Positions 1 to 10,307 of a DNA stretch of 64,000 bases are shown in pieces. The DNA lies in NCBI GenBank assembly GCA_036320915.1, contig JAXBDG010000008.1:1364001-1428000 (forward strand), read 5' to 3'. Numbering within the stretch: position 1 is the first letter of the stretch; the number at the start of each line of letters is the position of its first letter. Below the pieces are notes generated by a model. The model was not told the DNA's origin, did no database searches, and was given only the letters and a program-made list of their open reading frames with translations. The translations under genes were made by a program, and so were the position numbers. Origin of the DNA: Linnemannia elongata (lineage: Eukaryota > Mortierellomycota > Mortierellomycetes > Mortierellales > Mortierellaceae).

Positions 1-957
1 CAACAAAGCAAGTGAGATTAGACGACAAGTGCAGGTAGTAGAGAAGACAACACGAGAGGGAGTCAGGTGTAGAAGAGGAATTGGACCAACAAAAAAAAAA
101 GTGGATGTGGATGAAGGAGGCAGAGGAGGGAGGAAGACAAGGAGAGGCAAATATGTTCGCAGAAAAAAAAAAAAAAAAAAAAAAAAAAAGGGACAGTTCT
201 GTAATAGTGAAGGAAAAAGGAAGAGGCGAAAGCACAGTGAGTACACATCTACACACAAGAGGAGGAAAAATAAAAAGTGCCAACTATCATATTAAACAAT
301 GAAAAAATAAACAAAATCAATCAACACTAAAACACAAATCTGAAGAGAGGGATTAATGAACAAGGCGTACGGAAAGCTGATGATGATCGATGGCAACGAC
401 AAAAAGATTATAATCGTATAATTGTAGATGAGGATGACAAGGGCACAGCACCAACTTCCATTGAATGCGTGTGAAGACAAGAGCAAGAAAGCAATGACAA
501 TAACGAAGTTTGAAGTGGTCTACTATTTGCAACAGAAACTAGAAAAAACAAGCCCAATTTCAATTTACTCGTCTGATTGGCTGCTGATCGTCCCTGAATC
601 ATGAAATGAATCAAATTGTGATTGATTTGAGGGGGGGTGAAAGATGTGACATTGGGAAATGGAGTGAAAGGGAAGGACAGACGAGGAGACAAGATAAAAC
701 AAATACAGCTCTGTTGTTGTCGTGGGGATTTTTTTTGCACCTGAATTCTGCATTGGAAGTGACCAGGCAGGACACGAGAGAAAGATACAATCGATATTGC
801 TGTGAACAGGGACAGAAGGGGAACGGTGGACTGATCGTTTCTCCAAGGAGTCAGTGCCCCCTCCAGCACAACGAAAACCTACTCCGCCATTACCTGTAGA
901 GAGGCAAGGGAAAAGCCAACTAACCACAGATCGTCCCTCACAAAAAATCATTCAAGT
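1..957. other. gene-free left edge
   Basis: I see no supportable gene here. The stretch is purine-rich and holds an A26 run at about 164-189. Open frames on both strands are low-complexity (Lys/Arg-rich, or Ser/Phe-rich in antisense) and lack splice partners or a recognisable family. The right part is presumably the promoter of the ATP synthase subunit j gene. Confidence 0.5.
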
Positions 958-963
958 CACGTG
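958..963. promoter_or_regulatory. CACGTG E-box upstream of ATP18
   Basis: A palindromic CACGTG preceded by T (TCACGTG) lies about 98 bp before the ATP18 start codon. In other fungi TCACGTG is the Cbf1-type bHLH site. Function here is inferred from sequence and position only. Confidence 0.35.
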
Positions 964-1061
964 CAATGAATGCGACGCTTTTTTTTCCACTTGCTTACTT
1001 GTCCCCATCATGGGCCAGCTTCTTCACCTTCCATCAACTCCTCATCTCCTCTACATCAAAC

Positions 1062-1662
1062 ATGCGTGCCTGGTCTACCCCCTTCCTTCGCCCTATGGCT
1101 CCCTTCCTGGCCGGAGGTGCTGTCACCTTCTACCTCATCAACGCTGCTCAGGAGGCCGCGTTGAAGAGTACGTATTCCAACCAACTCGTCCGTCACACCT
1201 TTTCTCTCAACTTCTCATGATCTGCAGGCAAACCACAGGTTACAGGCAGACTTTCGACAGCATTTCTTTGTAGCCACACACTTTTCAACAACCAACGACT
1301 TGACTATCGTCTTTCAGGGCCGAAAGTTTTCATATGGCTTAATATTCTTTGCTACTTGGCTATGGATCACGACAAGATATGTCGATACAAGGAGTTTAAC
1401 CGTCTGACAATTGCCGGGTTTTGTCCCAGTAAATGGGGACAATAGAGAGTTGACTTATGTATTATGTACTATTCGTTTTATTGTGCAATAGGCGAGCCCT
1501 TCAAGAGCGATCCCCGCAACCCCAAGTGTAAGAACCGTAGACCTTGACTCTTTATGTTATATTGGGACATTATGCTGAATGTTGTTATTGAAGTTTTGTA
1601 CTGACTCTTTTAACTGTTGTTTCTTTATCATAGTCACCGGCAAGAAGGAGGAGCACCACTAA
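1062..1662 (+). CDS. ATP18: ATP synthase subunit j (Atp18)
   Basis: Small membrane subunit of the mitochondrial F1Fo ATP synthase, in the Fo/peripheral-stalk region of the inner membrane. Model: exons 1062-1167, 1492-1527 and 1634-1662, giving 56 residues; introns are GTACGT..ATAG and GTAAGA..CATAG. The N-terminus reads MRAWSTPFLRPMAPFLAGG, followed by a short hydrophobic helix and an SDPRNPK motif. This matches the family pattern of a (F/W)PTP start, a single membrane span and a conserved DPRNPR tail. The ATG at 1062 was chosen over an upstream in-frame ATG (966) because the family begins at this Met. Length is close to yeast Atp18 (59). The second exon is a 36-nt micro-exon whose phases (1 and 1) agree with both neighbours. 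Identification is from remembered family sequence. Confidence 0.85.
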
Positions 1663-2286
1663 ACTATTGTACTCAACAACAGCATCAAAAGAAAGTCGTA
1701 CGCTAGATCCAAAAAGCAGAGGCAGATCTGATTCAACGGAAATTAAAGCATTCCCAGCATCAGTGTGAAATCCTCTTTGCTCATTTTTCTTGATTGTGAC
1801 GGAGTCACAGGTACACGAGGAACTATTAAAACCTGGCTCGTGAAAGTAGACAGAAATGGTATTTGTTGCCAGCAATGAGAAGGAGTGTGAGTGAGGATGG
1901 ATGAGTAGGGTCGTTTTCTAGGGCGTGTGCGCTTACGCAGCGAGTGAGCGAGGCGCGTCTGTTGTTCTATCACTGCAGCAAACGTGCTATTGCGGTGCCT
2001 GGCAATGTTCAGACTGCTGCCTGTCGCACCCGGTTTGTTTCCCTCATTTCTTCGACTGCCCCTTAACGTTGTTTGTTTTGATTTCCGTCGACATTTTTTT
2101 TGCCCTCTCTCTTCCACTGCGGACAAAAAGAAAAAGGCTGTCAGGGTGTGAGAGTGTGCAAATGCTGTGACAGGACTGAGTGTCGAGGAAGCACTGTCTG
2201 GCTTTGGCACACACATATATATTTTTTACTTTGTTCTCATCTCTTGTTCATCCTCACCCATCCCGACACTCTCTCTTTTTCTCGCC
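1663..2286. other. intergenic, eIF3k promoter and leader
   Basis: No gene seen. The right third is T/C-rich, like the leaders of other genes in this window, and runs directly into the eIF3k start codon. Confidence 0.5.
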
Positions 2287-3599
2287 ATGGCCCGCGTCTC
2301 CAACACCCCCGCCTCCCGCCCTGAGGTCATCCAGTCGCTCATCGATGGAGTCGACAGATACAACCCCGATAACGTTTCTATTCTCGAGGAGTATCTCGCC
2401 ACACAGTGCACCAACAAGGAGTGCGATGCCATGGCCAACTTGGCCATCCTCAAGTTGTAAGCATTCTTCTTTCCATCACTGCTTGTTACTCCAGGAACCA
2501 GTCTTTTCTCTCACTAGAGAGTGATGTTAAGACAGCAGGACAACTTTCAATTGCCTGTACGATGCCCAACAGGATACTGTATCGCATAGTCTTGTATTCT
2601 TCACAGAGGCGAACGTATGCTCAGGGCTAAAGGATCACCGCATCGCAGTGGAGGAACTGCAGCTACACACATTAGATCAACTATCGCCAACGCGACAAAC
2701 GAGCCCCCGGAAGAACGTTCAATGCGGTTATCATGGACAGCATTTACTTGATAATCGCCAGCACTTTTTGCTAACGTTCACAACCATTTGGCTCCTGGAC
2801 AACTCTCCTATTAGGTACCAGTTCAACGCTCACTTGACCAACGACCAGGTCGTCAACAACATCTTGGTCAAGGCCTTGACTACCTTGCCCGAGCCCGACT
2901 TCAACTTGTGCTTGTACCTCTTGAACGAGCAGATGGTCACCGAGGAACCCGTCGTCCGCTTGATCGCCCTTCAGGATTTGATTGAGCAGGCACGCTTTGC
3001 CGATTTCTGGAAGCTCTACGAGGGCGATGACATCTACAAGGAGTTGACCGCCGAGGTTCTTGGATTCGAGGACTCAATTCGCGCCAGTACGTTCATGTTT
3101 GGCTGAGATGCGTTGTTCAGACTGCTTTTGGCATTTAATTCGAAAGTCGATCGATTTCTGATCTGGCGCGCCTCTGCAAAGGTTTCTCCAAACTCACCAC
3201 CAATTCTTGGACTTGTTTCTTGTCGCCTACTTGCAATAGACATTGCCGGTGCTGTTGCTATGACTTTCCAGTCGATCGAGGCCGACAACTTGGGAGCATA
3301 CCTCCACTTGAAGGGTCAGGCTTTGGCAGATTTCATCAAGGCTCAAGGATGGACTGAGAGCAACGGCGTTGTTGCCATCCCCGTCAACAAGGATAACGAG
3401 GCCAAGACGACCGTCTTGACTGAGAACATCAAGTTTGAGCGTACGTTTTTTTTTGCTGGATTTGATTATCGTTGCGATTGATTGATCGTCCTGAAAGCGT
3501 GTTTTCTTTTGATAGGAATGATTGCCCTAACGAATTTTTTCCTTTTGTTTGTGCTTAATAGAATTGACAAAGGTCATTGGTCACTCCAACGATGCATAA
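2287..3599 (+). CDS. EIF3K: eukaryotic translation initiation factor 3 subunit K
   Basis: Subunit of the eIF3 complex, which acts in 40S recruitment and scanning in the cytoplasm. Exons 2287-2456, 2815-3086, 3240-3440 and 3562-3599 give 226 residues, near the usual eIF3k length of about 220. All phases agree: a split Leu codon at junction 1, Asn at junction 2 and Gln at junction 3. Recognisable family segments are IDGVDRYNPDNVSILEEYL near residues 19-37, then LLNEQ and ALQDLIEQARFADFW in the HEAT-like part. The C-terminal winged-helix part contains INIAGAV-type and ADNLGAYLHL sequence. The start ATG sits in a good context (GCCATGG). AATAAA occurs about 35 nt after the stop. The gene stands alone on the plus strand; no operon-like arrangement is seen. 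Intron 1 is 358 nt, long for this window. Confidence 0.93.
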
Positions 3600-4211
3600 A
3601 GGAGAAGAACGTAAAGAAGTAGTAATTTACGCCGAATAAAACACCAAAATATCTCTGCGAGAAGAACCGTGTAATGTTGTTTTGATGTCGAAGCACGGAT
3701 CATGACTGGTCATGGTTGTTATAACAGACCAATTGAGTTGTGCTCACGAGAAATGAGCGAGAGTGCGAGTGAAGTGAGAATGAATGATCGGATGGGCAAT
3801 AACGACGTATTGGCCTACCGTCTGTTGGTACGCAACGAAAGTCGATAAAAGACAAAGTGATAAAAGGCACCCCGGTAGAAACTTGTCCCTTTTGCCAGGA
3901 ACCAGTCCCCCCTTTATTTCATTTTCTCTTCACACTTGCAACAACAACAAAAGAGCCGAGACTTCTCTATCGCCAATAACCTCGCCACTTTTCTAATTCT
4001 GTCGTTTCCTTTCTTCTTTTTGTTTTCATTTTCATTTTCTCTTTCTCCTTTCCTTCCTTCCTTTCTTCTTTTCTCCTGCCTGCTCTCTTTCCTTCCCCTT
4101 TTGCTCCACTCCATTTCACTATCCACTATAGCACTACTCTCCTTCACCTTCCAACTACTCGCCTCCTTTTCTCCTTCCTCCTCTCGGCAAACACAAGACA
4201 AGTAACCGAGA
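3600..4211. other. intergenic and pyrimidine-rich leader
   Basis: From about 3,900 to 4,205 the plus strand is almost pure C/T (TTTTCTCCTTCC-type), typical of the 5' leaders here. No gene seen. Open frames in the opposite strand are Glu/Lys-rich mirror images of this tract. Confidence 0.5.
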
Positions 4212-5945
4212 ATGACAAGCTCTATATTCGATACCCTTGGCGTCGCCATGCTCGAGCATCACTGGACAACACTCTTATCCTCTGCCGTCGTATGCGGCAT
4301 CATCGTCCAACTCTCACAGGTCATCTGCCCTATTCTCTTTCCTGCAACCTACCCCAAGTTACAAGGATCCAAGAAGCTGAACTGGGATGGTATGTGTCTC
4401 CCTCCCACTCGTTTCTTTGCTGAAGATGAAAAGTGACAGGCCCAAGTTGTGAAACCTTTTGGAAGGAAGCACCCTTTCACTTCGAGAGAGACAGCCCGGA
4501 CTCACTTTTACCTCTATTTTTTTTCTTTTTTTTTTTTGACTGTGAATGACGTGATAGTCCATGTGGTATCGACAGTCCATGCTCTTACCATTGTCACCTT
4601 GGCGGCCCCTCTGCTCTGGAATGATAACCTGACACAGAACAAGATCTTTGGATACGAGTTCTACGCTGGCCAGGTCTATGCCGTCTGTTGCGGGTAAGAG
4701 GACAGTTAAAGCCAATCTAAGGCGGGAGCACAGGAAAGAAGCTCAGGAGCAACAAGACAGGAGTAACCGGACAGCAGGAGTGACAGACACGTATATACAA
4801 CTCCGAGCCCTTGGCATGAACAGTCAACCACTAGTATACACTCCGGACCAAAAAGCAGAAGAAAAGTGGGATGAGGCTGTGGGAAGTTTGGATCCTATCC
4901 CCTTCTTCGCTGTTCCCTCCCCTTCTCCTTTTGCCCACCATCAACTCTATTTTCTCTCTTTTGCGACAATTTCTGTGCCACCCACATCTCTGGGCTTTGA
5001 CGGATTTTTTGGTTGGGGTGGAGACAGGATCACGACGCAATCCTCTCTTTAGAAGCAATACCAATGACTAACGTTAAATTTACCACTTTTGACAAATTGT
5101 TTTTCTTGAACGCACATAGATACTTCTTATGGGACACCATCCACAGTATCCGACATATCAAAGACTTTGGCATCGGCTTTGTCTTGCACGGAATCTGCTC
5201 CTTCAGCGTCTTCATCTTCAGCTTTGTACGTTGCTTCCTCTTGTAGCTCCTGCGTGTTTTTATTTTTCATGCTATGAATATGCATGACAATCTTACTTGC
5301 ATGCCGTTTTTTTGTCTGTTTTATGAACGGGATGACAGGATTGCAAAGGGTGGAAGAATGGTAGGAAAGCATACCAATCTCGCTCACACACTTTTTTTCT
5401 CTCTGCTTCTTTGCTGTTAAATAGAGACCATTCTTGCAATACTATGGCAGCTATTACTTGATGTTTGAGCTGAGCACACCCTTCCTTAACATCCATTGGT
5501 TTATGGTACGTCAACAAAATCATGTCCGTTACTTGATGAAAAAATTATTTGCTTTACCACAACAGTTTCTACAAGGAAACTACCCCACACTTTCGGGAGG
5601 AAACAAGTTTGTAGAATTAGCGACTGACACTTACGAATGGGTTTACTTTACTAGGACAAGACAGGATTGACAGGATCGATTTACCAAAAGATCAACGGCT
5701 TCTTTTTGTTGATCGTGTTCTTCAGTGTGCGCATCGTGTTTGGCTTCTACACAAGCTACCAATGCTTGATTAGCGTGCTCCCTGTACTTGATTTGGTCCC
5801 CATGCACCTGAGAGTGATTTATGCCAGTGCCAACGTTGCACTGAACTCGCTCAACGTGTTTTGGTTCTATAAGATGGTCTCTTCCCTCGCAAGGCGGTTC
5901 TCGACACCCAAGCGCCGCGACGTGGCCAAGAGCAAGGGCGAGTAA
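4212..5945 (+). CDS. TLC-domain multi-pass membrane protein (TLCD4/TMEM56-like)
   Basis: TRAM/LAG1/CLN8 (TLC) family proteins sit in the endoplasmic reticulum or other endomembranes and are linked to lipid sensing or ceramide-related functions; this non-LAG1 branch has no firmly assigned reaction. Exons: 4212-4389, 4558-4693, 5120-5225, 5425-5505 and 5655-5945, giving 263 residues. Visible: an N-terminal span (AVVCGIIVQLSQVICPIL), a family-typical histidine in STVHALTIV, a WDTIHSIRHIKD loop, then ELSTPFLNIHWFM and a DKTGLTGS-IYQKINGFF segment. Two C-terminal spans and a basic tail (KRRDVAKSKGE) follow. The last acceptor (..TACTAG before GAC at 5655) was chosen because it restores the D-K-x-G family motif; an upstream acceptor near 5,565 would also stay open but adds non-family sequence. 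The gene converges on eS27. Precise biochemical role is unknown. Confidence 0.8.
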
Positions 5946-6277
5946 TAAGAATAAACAAGTAGTCATCCAATACCTATAATACAAGCAAAATCCAGACTAT
6001 ATCGTATTAGGATATGAACTGTTACAATCTCAATCTCATTGGTGTCCAGTGAGAAAAAACATTTCATTGTTTTTTCGCTTACCCTATATACGCCTTCCTC
6101 ACAACATCCTTCTCACTCCTCGCACATTGACATGTTGGGAAAAGGATTTTATTTGCGTTGAACACTCTGTCCGTCCTTTTCTTTGTTTGTTTTCTGGTTC
6201 TTGACGATGGGCATCAAGGCACCAATTCACACTATTTACATTGCCTGAACGTAACTGGGGCATTCAGGAATAAAGCT
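5946..6277. other. convergent 3' region
   Basis: AT-rich sequence between the stop codons of the TLC gene (plus) and eS27 (minus). Nothing beyond presumptive 3' UTRs is seen. Confidence 0.5.
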
Positions 6278-6634
6278 TTACTGCGCCTTCTTGCGGAAAG
6301 ACACACCTATTTTGCACATAAAGAAACTCATTAGTAATGACTTTTCACAGCAACATATTCATCCGTCCCCTACTTTCTTTCCTTGGCCCGTTACAAAGTA
6401 AAATGTACCCTCAGAGAGTTTGGCCAATCCGCCAGTGGGCTGCGAAAGGACATTGCTGCATTTGGGGCAGTTAACAACGGTGTCGGCGTGGGAGAACACG
6501 GTGGTGATGGTCTGGCAGGCGTTGCATTTGACATCCATGTAAAATGAATCGGGCGACTGGACGACTCGCTTCAGCTTGTGGGTTGTTGCCTCCTTGGCGG
6601 GCGATGGGTGGAGAATATCTTCTGCGAGAGTCAT
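6278..6634 (-). CDS. RPS27: 40S ribosomal protein eS27
   Basis: Zinc-binding protein of the small ribosomal subunit. Read on the minus strand, exon 1 is 6634-6409 and exon 2 is 6306-6278, giving 84 residues, the same as the animal protein. The start is [16 protein letters not shown], then [20 protein letters not shown] and [17 protein letters not shown]. The four cysteines (CxxC twice) form the C4 zinc finger. The second exon restores the invariant end [11 protein letters not shown] through a Gly codon split G/GT. Without splicing the frame would run into a non-family tail, so the intron is well supported. Its start lies 266 bp from the start of the divergently transcribed THYN1 homologue. 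Confidence 0.95.
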
Positions 6635-6900
6635 TTGTTGGGTAGCTTTTTCTTGTCGTAAAAGAGACTTGATGTTTACTGAGAAGGAGTGTGTTTGAGG
6701 AAGTGAAGGTGGAAGTGAGAGAAGAGAAGGGAATTGCGGATTTTTTTTTTCTCAAGGAGGGAGGGAATGGCTGCGGCTGGCGCCACTAATTTCCGAACCC
6801 ATCACGTGTAGGAGAAAGTCTCACTTTGCTGTATGTATGTTTGTTCGTGCACCTTCAGCTCTTGTGCCTTCCTACACAACCCACACCCACAAAAGAGGCA
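6635..6900. promoter_or_regulatory. divergent promoter between RPS27 and THYN1, with E-box 6803-6808
   Basis: A 266-bp interval separates two divergent start codons, so the genes must share or abut promoters. It contains TCACGTG (CACGTG at 6803-6808) roughly midway. A T-rich (minus-strand A-rich) block lies on the eS27 side. Regulatory meaning is inferred. Confidence 0.4.
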
Positions 6901-8010
6901 ATGGAGACCAGGGCTAAGCGACGCGCTCCAACATCGGACAAGGTATTTCCTTTTTTTGTGTCACTCACATTCCTTCCTTTCTCACTCTTTTTTTTTTAGA
7001 TGACACTCGATGAATAGGTTCAGAATCAGAACACATCCCATCCTAACACTTCTTTCCAAAACCCCGCACTTTTTCCAGGTCCAACAACCCAAGACCACCG
7101 CCACTGGCACCACTGCAAGCAAGCGAGCCAAAGTCACCAACGCCGCCAAAACCACTACCGCATCAACAAAGAAGGATGCCCCAGCTAAGGGAACAAAAAC
7201 AAAATCTGGCACCGACTCAAAACCTGCAAAGGATATCTCCACCACCGAGAAGCAACAACCATTGTCGGCAACAGGGTTGACGAACGATGATGGCACGCGT
7301 ATCAGCGTGTGGTTGATGAAATCTGAGCCTGATACCTTTAGTATTGACGATCTGATCAACTCCAAGGACTCCTCCTCGCATTGGGATGGCGTCGTAAGTA
7401 GCGAAGGAAACAGCATGTCGATACCGTTCGGTGAGAGAACAGTCGTGATTCTGACATTGGAGCTTCGTTTTCTTGTGTGTGAACAATTGTAGCGGAATCA
7501 TGAAGCCAAAAATCTGATGAAGAATAGCATGAAGGTCGGAGACCAGGTTCTGTTCTATCACTCCAATACCAAGGCACCAGGCATTGTTGGTAAGTCCCTC
7601 AAGGACCTTTCTTGGAAAATAACGCTACCATTTTACCGTTTCGCATTGATGTACAATTTTTTTAATGCGCTTTTTTTTTGACAATTCTCTACTCTTTCTC
7701 TCAAAATAACGTAGCTATAGCCAAGATTGCACGGGAGGCATATCCGGACCATACAGCATTCGATCCCAAGAGCGATTACTATGACAACAAATCATCCAAG
7801 GATGACCCGCGCTGGTTCATGGTCGATGTGAAATACGAACGGAAACTCAAACGCGTCTTGACGTTGAAGGAGCTTCAGCAGTACAAGGACAAGGAACTTG
7901 GTCAAATGAAGTTGCTCAACCGTGGACGCCTCTCTGTTCAACCTGTCTCGGACAGTGAGATGAGGTTTATCATGAATCTCGAGCAGCAGGATGAGCCTAG
8001 AGAAGATTAA
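6901..8010 (+). CDS. EVE-domain protein, THYN1 homologue
   Basis: THYN1/EVE proteins are PUA-fold readers thought to bind modified bases in DNA or RNA; animal THYN1 is nuclear. Exons 6901-6942, 7079-7393, 7493-7589 and 7715-8010 give 249 residues. Residues 1 to about 90 are Lys/Thr/Ala-rich and likely disordered (possible nuclear localisation: KRR, SKRAK). The EVE domain starts at [16 protein letters not shown] and continues through [39 protein letters not shown] and [13 protein letters not shown]. These match the family's W-L-M-K-S-E-P, FYHSN and EAYPD motifs. Exon 4 has tandem acceptors six bases apart (GTAG/CTATAG); the upstream one keeps family spacing, and the downstream one would remove two residues. 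It converges on the TrhO-like gene, with 198 bp between stop codons. Confidence 0.88.
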
Positions 8011-8208
8011 GGGTGAATCAGGCGTAAGGACCTTTGTATCTCTCGCTCCGCCGTTTTTCTCTTTATTCCTCTCGCAACACACATTTATTCACCACCAAAC
8101 ACTTAATTTACTCGCGCACAATGTAATTTTGCAGAGCAAAAAAAAATGAAGTAGAAATAATGTAAATATTTGCGGATCTATTTCTTTTCTCTATTACTTT
8201 TCTAAGAA

Positions 8209-9799
8209 TTAAGCGGCCTTGGAAAGCTCAGTGATCAGAAGTGAGCCAGGACGGACTTGAGTATGATAATCATAAGGCTTTGTTACAGCAGGTCCACAAC
8301 CCGTCTCAACAGCATGATGGCATTCTGGTCCACAGGTGTTGTTCCATTTTTGACTGCAAGTGGGGCACTGGATGAAAAGGGCGTGGCAACGAGTGTTGGC
8401 ACAGTTGGTGATGTTGTCGTGAGGGGTGTTGCACTGGTGACAGGAGCTGATCACGTCCTCGGTGATGCGCTCACCTCGACGGCCGTCGAAGGTGAAGTTC
8501 TTGCCAACAAAATGTGACTTGATCTCGGGTTTGGTCTTGACATAGCGACCGTAGCTGGTGATTCCTCCTTTCAACTGCAAGATTTTGAGATGTGGAAATC
8601 AAAGGTATAGTTAGTAGACGGAGGATTGATTGTCTATATTCAGTCCAATTGCACTGTGAAAGGTATTCTTTTTTTTTTGCCATTACCATTTTGACATCCT
8701 GGAATCCCTTTTGTCTCAAGTACCGACCAGAGACGCTGCATCGGATACCTCCAGTGCAGACCATGAGGACCTCCTTGCTCTTGTCCCGGCCCTCTAAAAG
8801 CTCATCCAGCGAATCCATATTCTCCTTGAATGTCGTGCAATCCATTTTGACCGCCGTCTTGAACGTTCCCACCTCACTATCGTGTGTAACGTCATTAAAA
8901 AAAAAAAGAGAGAACGAGGGGTTAATGCTTGGTACATGCATTCGAAAAAAGACCAAGCACAATGAGAACAAGAATAAGGGGCGTTCGTACTTTTCAAAGT
9001 GGTTTCTCATGTCGATCAGGAGAGCCTTGTCTCCGACCTGATCCAGCCTCTTATGAAACTCCTCCGGTTCCAAGTACTGAGGGGCTTCCGAGTCTCCAAT
9101 TGCCCACTGATCCAACCGTCCATCGGCCACCAATTGCTTCTTGACCGCAACTTTCAACTTCCTGAAAACTCGCTCTCCAGGCTGATCACAAGATACATTC
9201 CAGATTGCCCCGTCGGGCCCTTTACCGAACCGATCCAGGACAAGTGTTTGGAGAGACGAGCGAAGGGATTCGGTGTGTTGGACTGGAGTGCAGACATGGA
9301 GGTTGATCCCGTCCTTGGCGAGGTAGATCCTGCCTGTGATGTCGAATTTGACGAGTTCGAGAAAGAGTTCTTCGCGGAGGTCTTCGAGCTGGGATTCTGG
9401 GATGGGGGTGATGGTGTAAAGGGTTAAGGTTTGGTGCTTCTGGTCGATGGGTGGGGGGCCGGGGGGTGTGTATCGGATCAGGGGTCGCTTGGTTGGTGGT
9501 GGAGGGAGATCTGTTCCAGAGGTAGTATGAAGGTTGTGTCGGTGAGGCACCCAAAGGCATTCGTCATTTTTGACTAAGAATGCTGTTGATGCTCCGGTGG
9601 GGAGTCCTGAGAAGGAGCGGGTTTGAGATTGTTGTGGTTGTGGGCGAAGTCGGGAAAAGAGGAGACTGCCACGGGTTGAGAAGGAGCTGGAGGTTGAAGT
9701 GATCCCGATCGACGACTGTGAGGGGGCAACGAGATTCGCCCATCGGTAAAGGGCGGACCTTAAGTCCCGTCTGAGTCCGTGCTTGCATGCCGCCGACAT
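8209..9799 (-). CDS. TrhO/YceA-type rhodanese-domain protein (TSTD2-like)
   Basis: Bacterial TrhO uses this fold to install 5-hydroxyuridine at the tRNA wobble position; eukaryotic relatives are named TSTD2. Minus-strand exons 9799-8991, 8876-8687 and 8574-8209 give 454 residues. The first ~95 residues are Ser/Arg-rich and look like a mitochondrial presequence (prediction only). An acylphosphatase-like N-domain follows, with GRIYLAKDGINLHVCTP. The rhodanese domain has LIDMRNHFENEVGTFKTA and the active loop CTGGIRC, with the catalytic Cys at about residue 310. A Cys/His-rich C-terminal domain (CHQC, CANTRC, CPTC, CGPECHH) is typical of TrhO. Junction 1 makes the Asn of NHFENEVG from AA/T; junctions 2 and 3 keep frame. 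In place of the bacterial CTGGIRCEKAS it reads CTGGIRCSVSGRYL. Activity is inferred from the family. Confidence 0.87.
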
Positions 9800-9919
9800 T
9801 ATGGTCTTCCTGTTTGGTGAATGGTGTCAAGGGAAAGAAAAGTAAACAAAAAAAATGGTAAGGACCTGAAAAACGCCCGAAGTAAGAAAAAGGTAAACAT
9901 CCGAGGTGGCAAAAGATAA

Positions 9920-9991
9920 TTCCCAGTCCGGGGATCGAACCCGGGCCTTGTCGGTGAGAGCGACAAATCCTGACCACTGGACCAACTAGGA
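9920..9991 (-). tRNA. tRNA-Glu (anticodon CUC)
   Basis: A 72-nt cloverleaf is readable on the minus strand. The acceptor stem TCCTAGT pairs with ACTGGGA (one T-G wobble), with discriminator A. The D arm is GTCC/GGAT, and the anticodon stem TGTCG/CGACA encloses the loop CTCTCAC (anticodon CTC). The variable loop is short, and the T arm CCGGG/CCCGG closes around TTCGATC. There is no intron. CCA is not encoded, as expected for a eukaryotic gene. It lies between the TrhO-like gene and antizyme. The anticodon is read directly; Glu identity follows from the code. Confidence 0.95.
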
Positions 9992-10307
9992 AGTTGCTTG
10001 TTGAAAAGCTCGTTTTTGTGACAACCTCATTTCAAAGGCAATTCATCAACCATACTATCACGTGCTAACATCATGTGATGAATTAAGGGCCCTTTCACGG
10101 CCTCCCGTTGTTTTAAACCAATCGACCGCCCGTTTTTTTTTTCTTCTTTCACACCACACACCACACATCACACATCCCACTCCCAACGACAAAAACTTAG
10201 CAATCGTACGATCTTCGTGCCACAGCATAACCTTCTTCAAACCAATACACACAAAACACCCCAGCTCCCACTTTTTCCACACCGCTCAGCGAAGACAGCA
10301 AACCATC
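9992..10307 (+). promoter_or_regulatory. antizyme upstream region with E-box 10059-10064
   Basis: A 316-bp interval between tRNA-Glu and the antizyme start codon. It holds TCACGTG (CACGTG at 10059-10064), closely followed by CATGTGAT, and a C/A-rich leader (CACACCACACACCACAC-type) before the ATG. No other gene seen. Confidence 0.35.
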
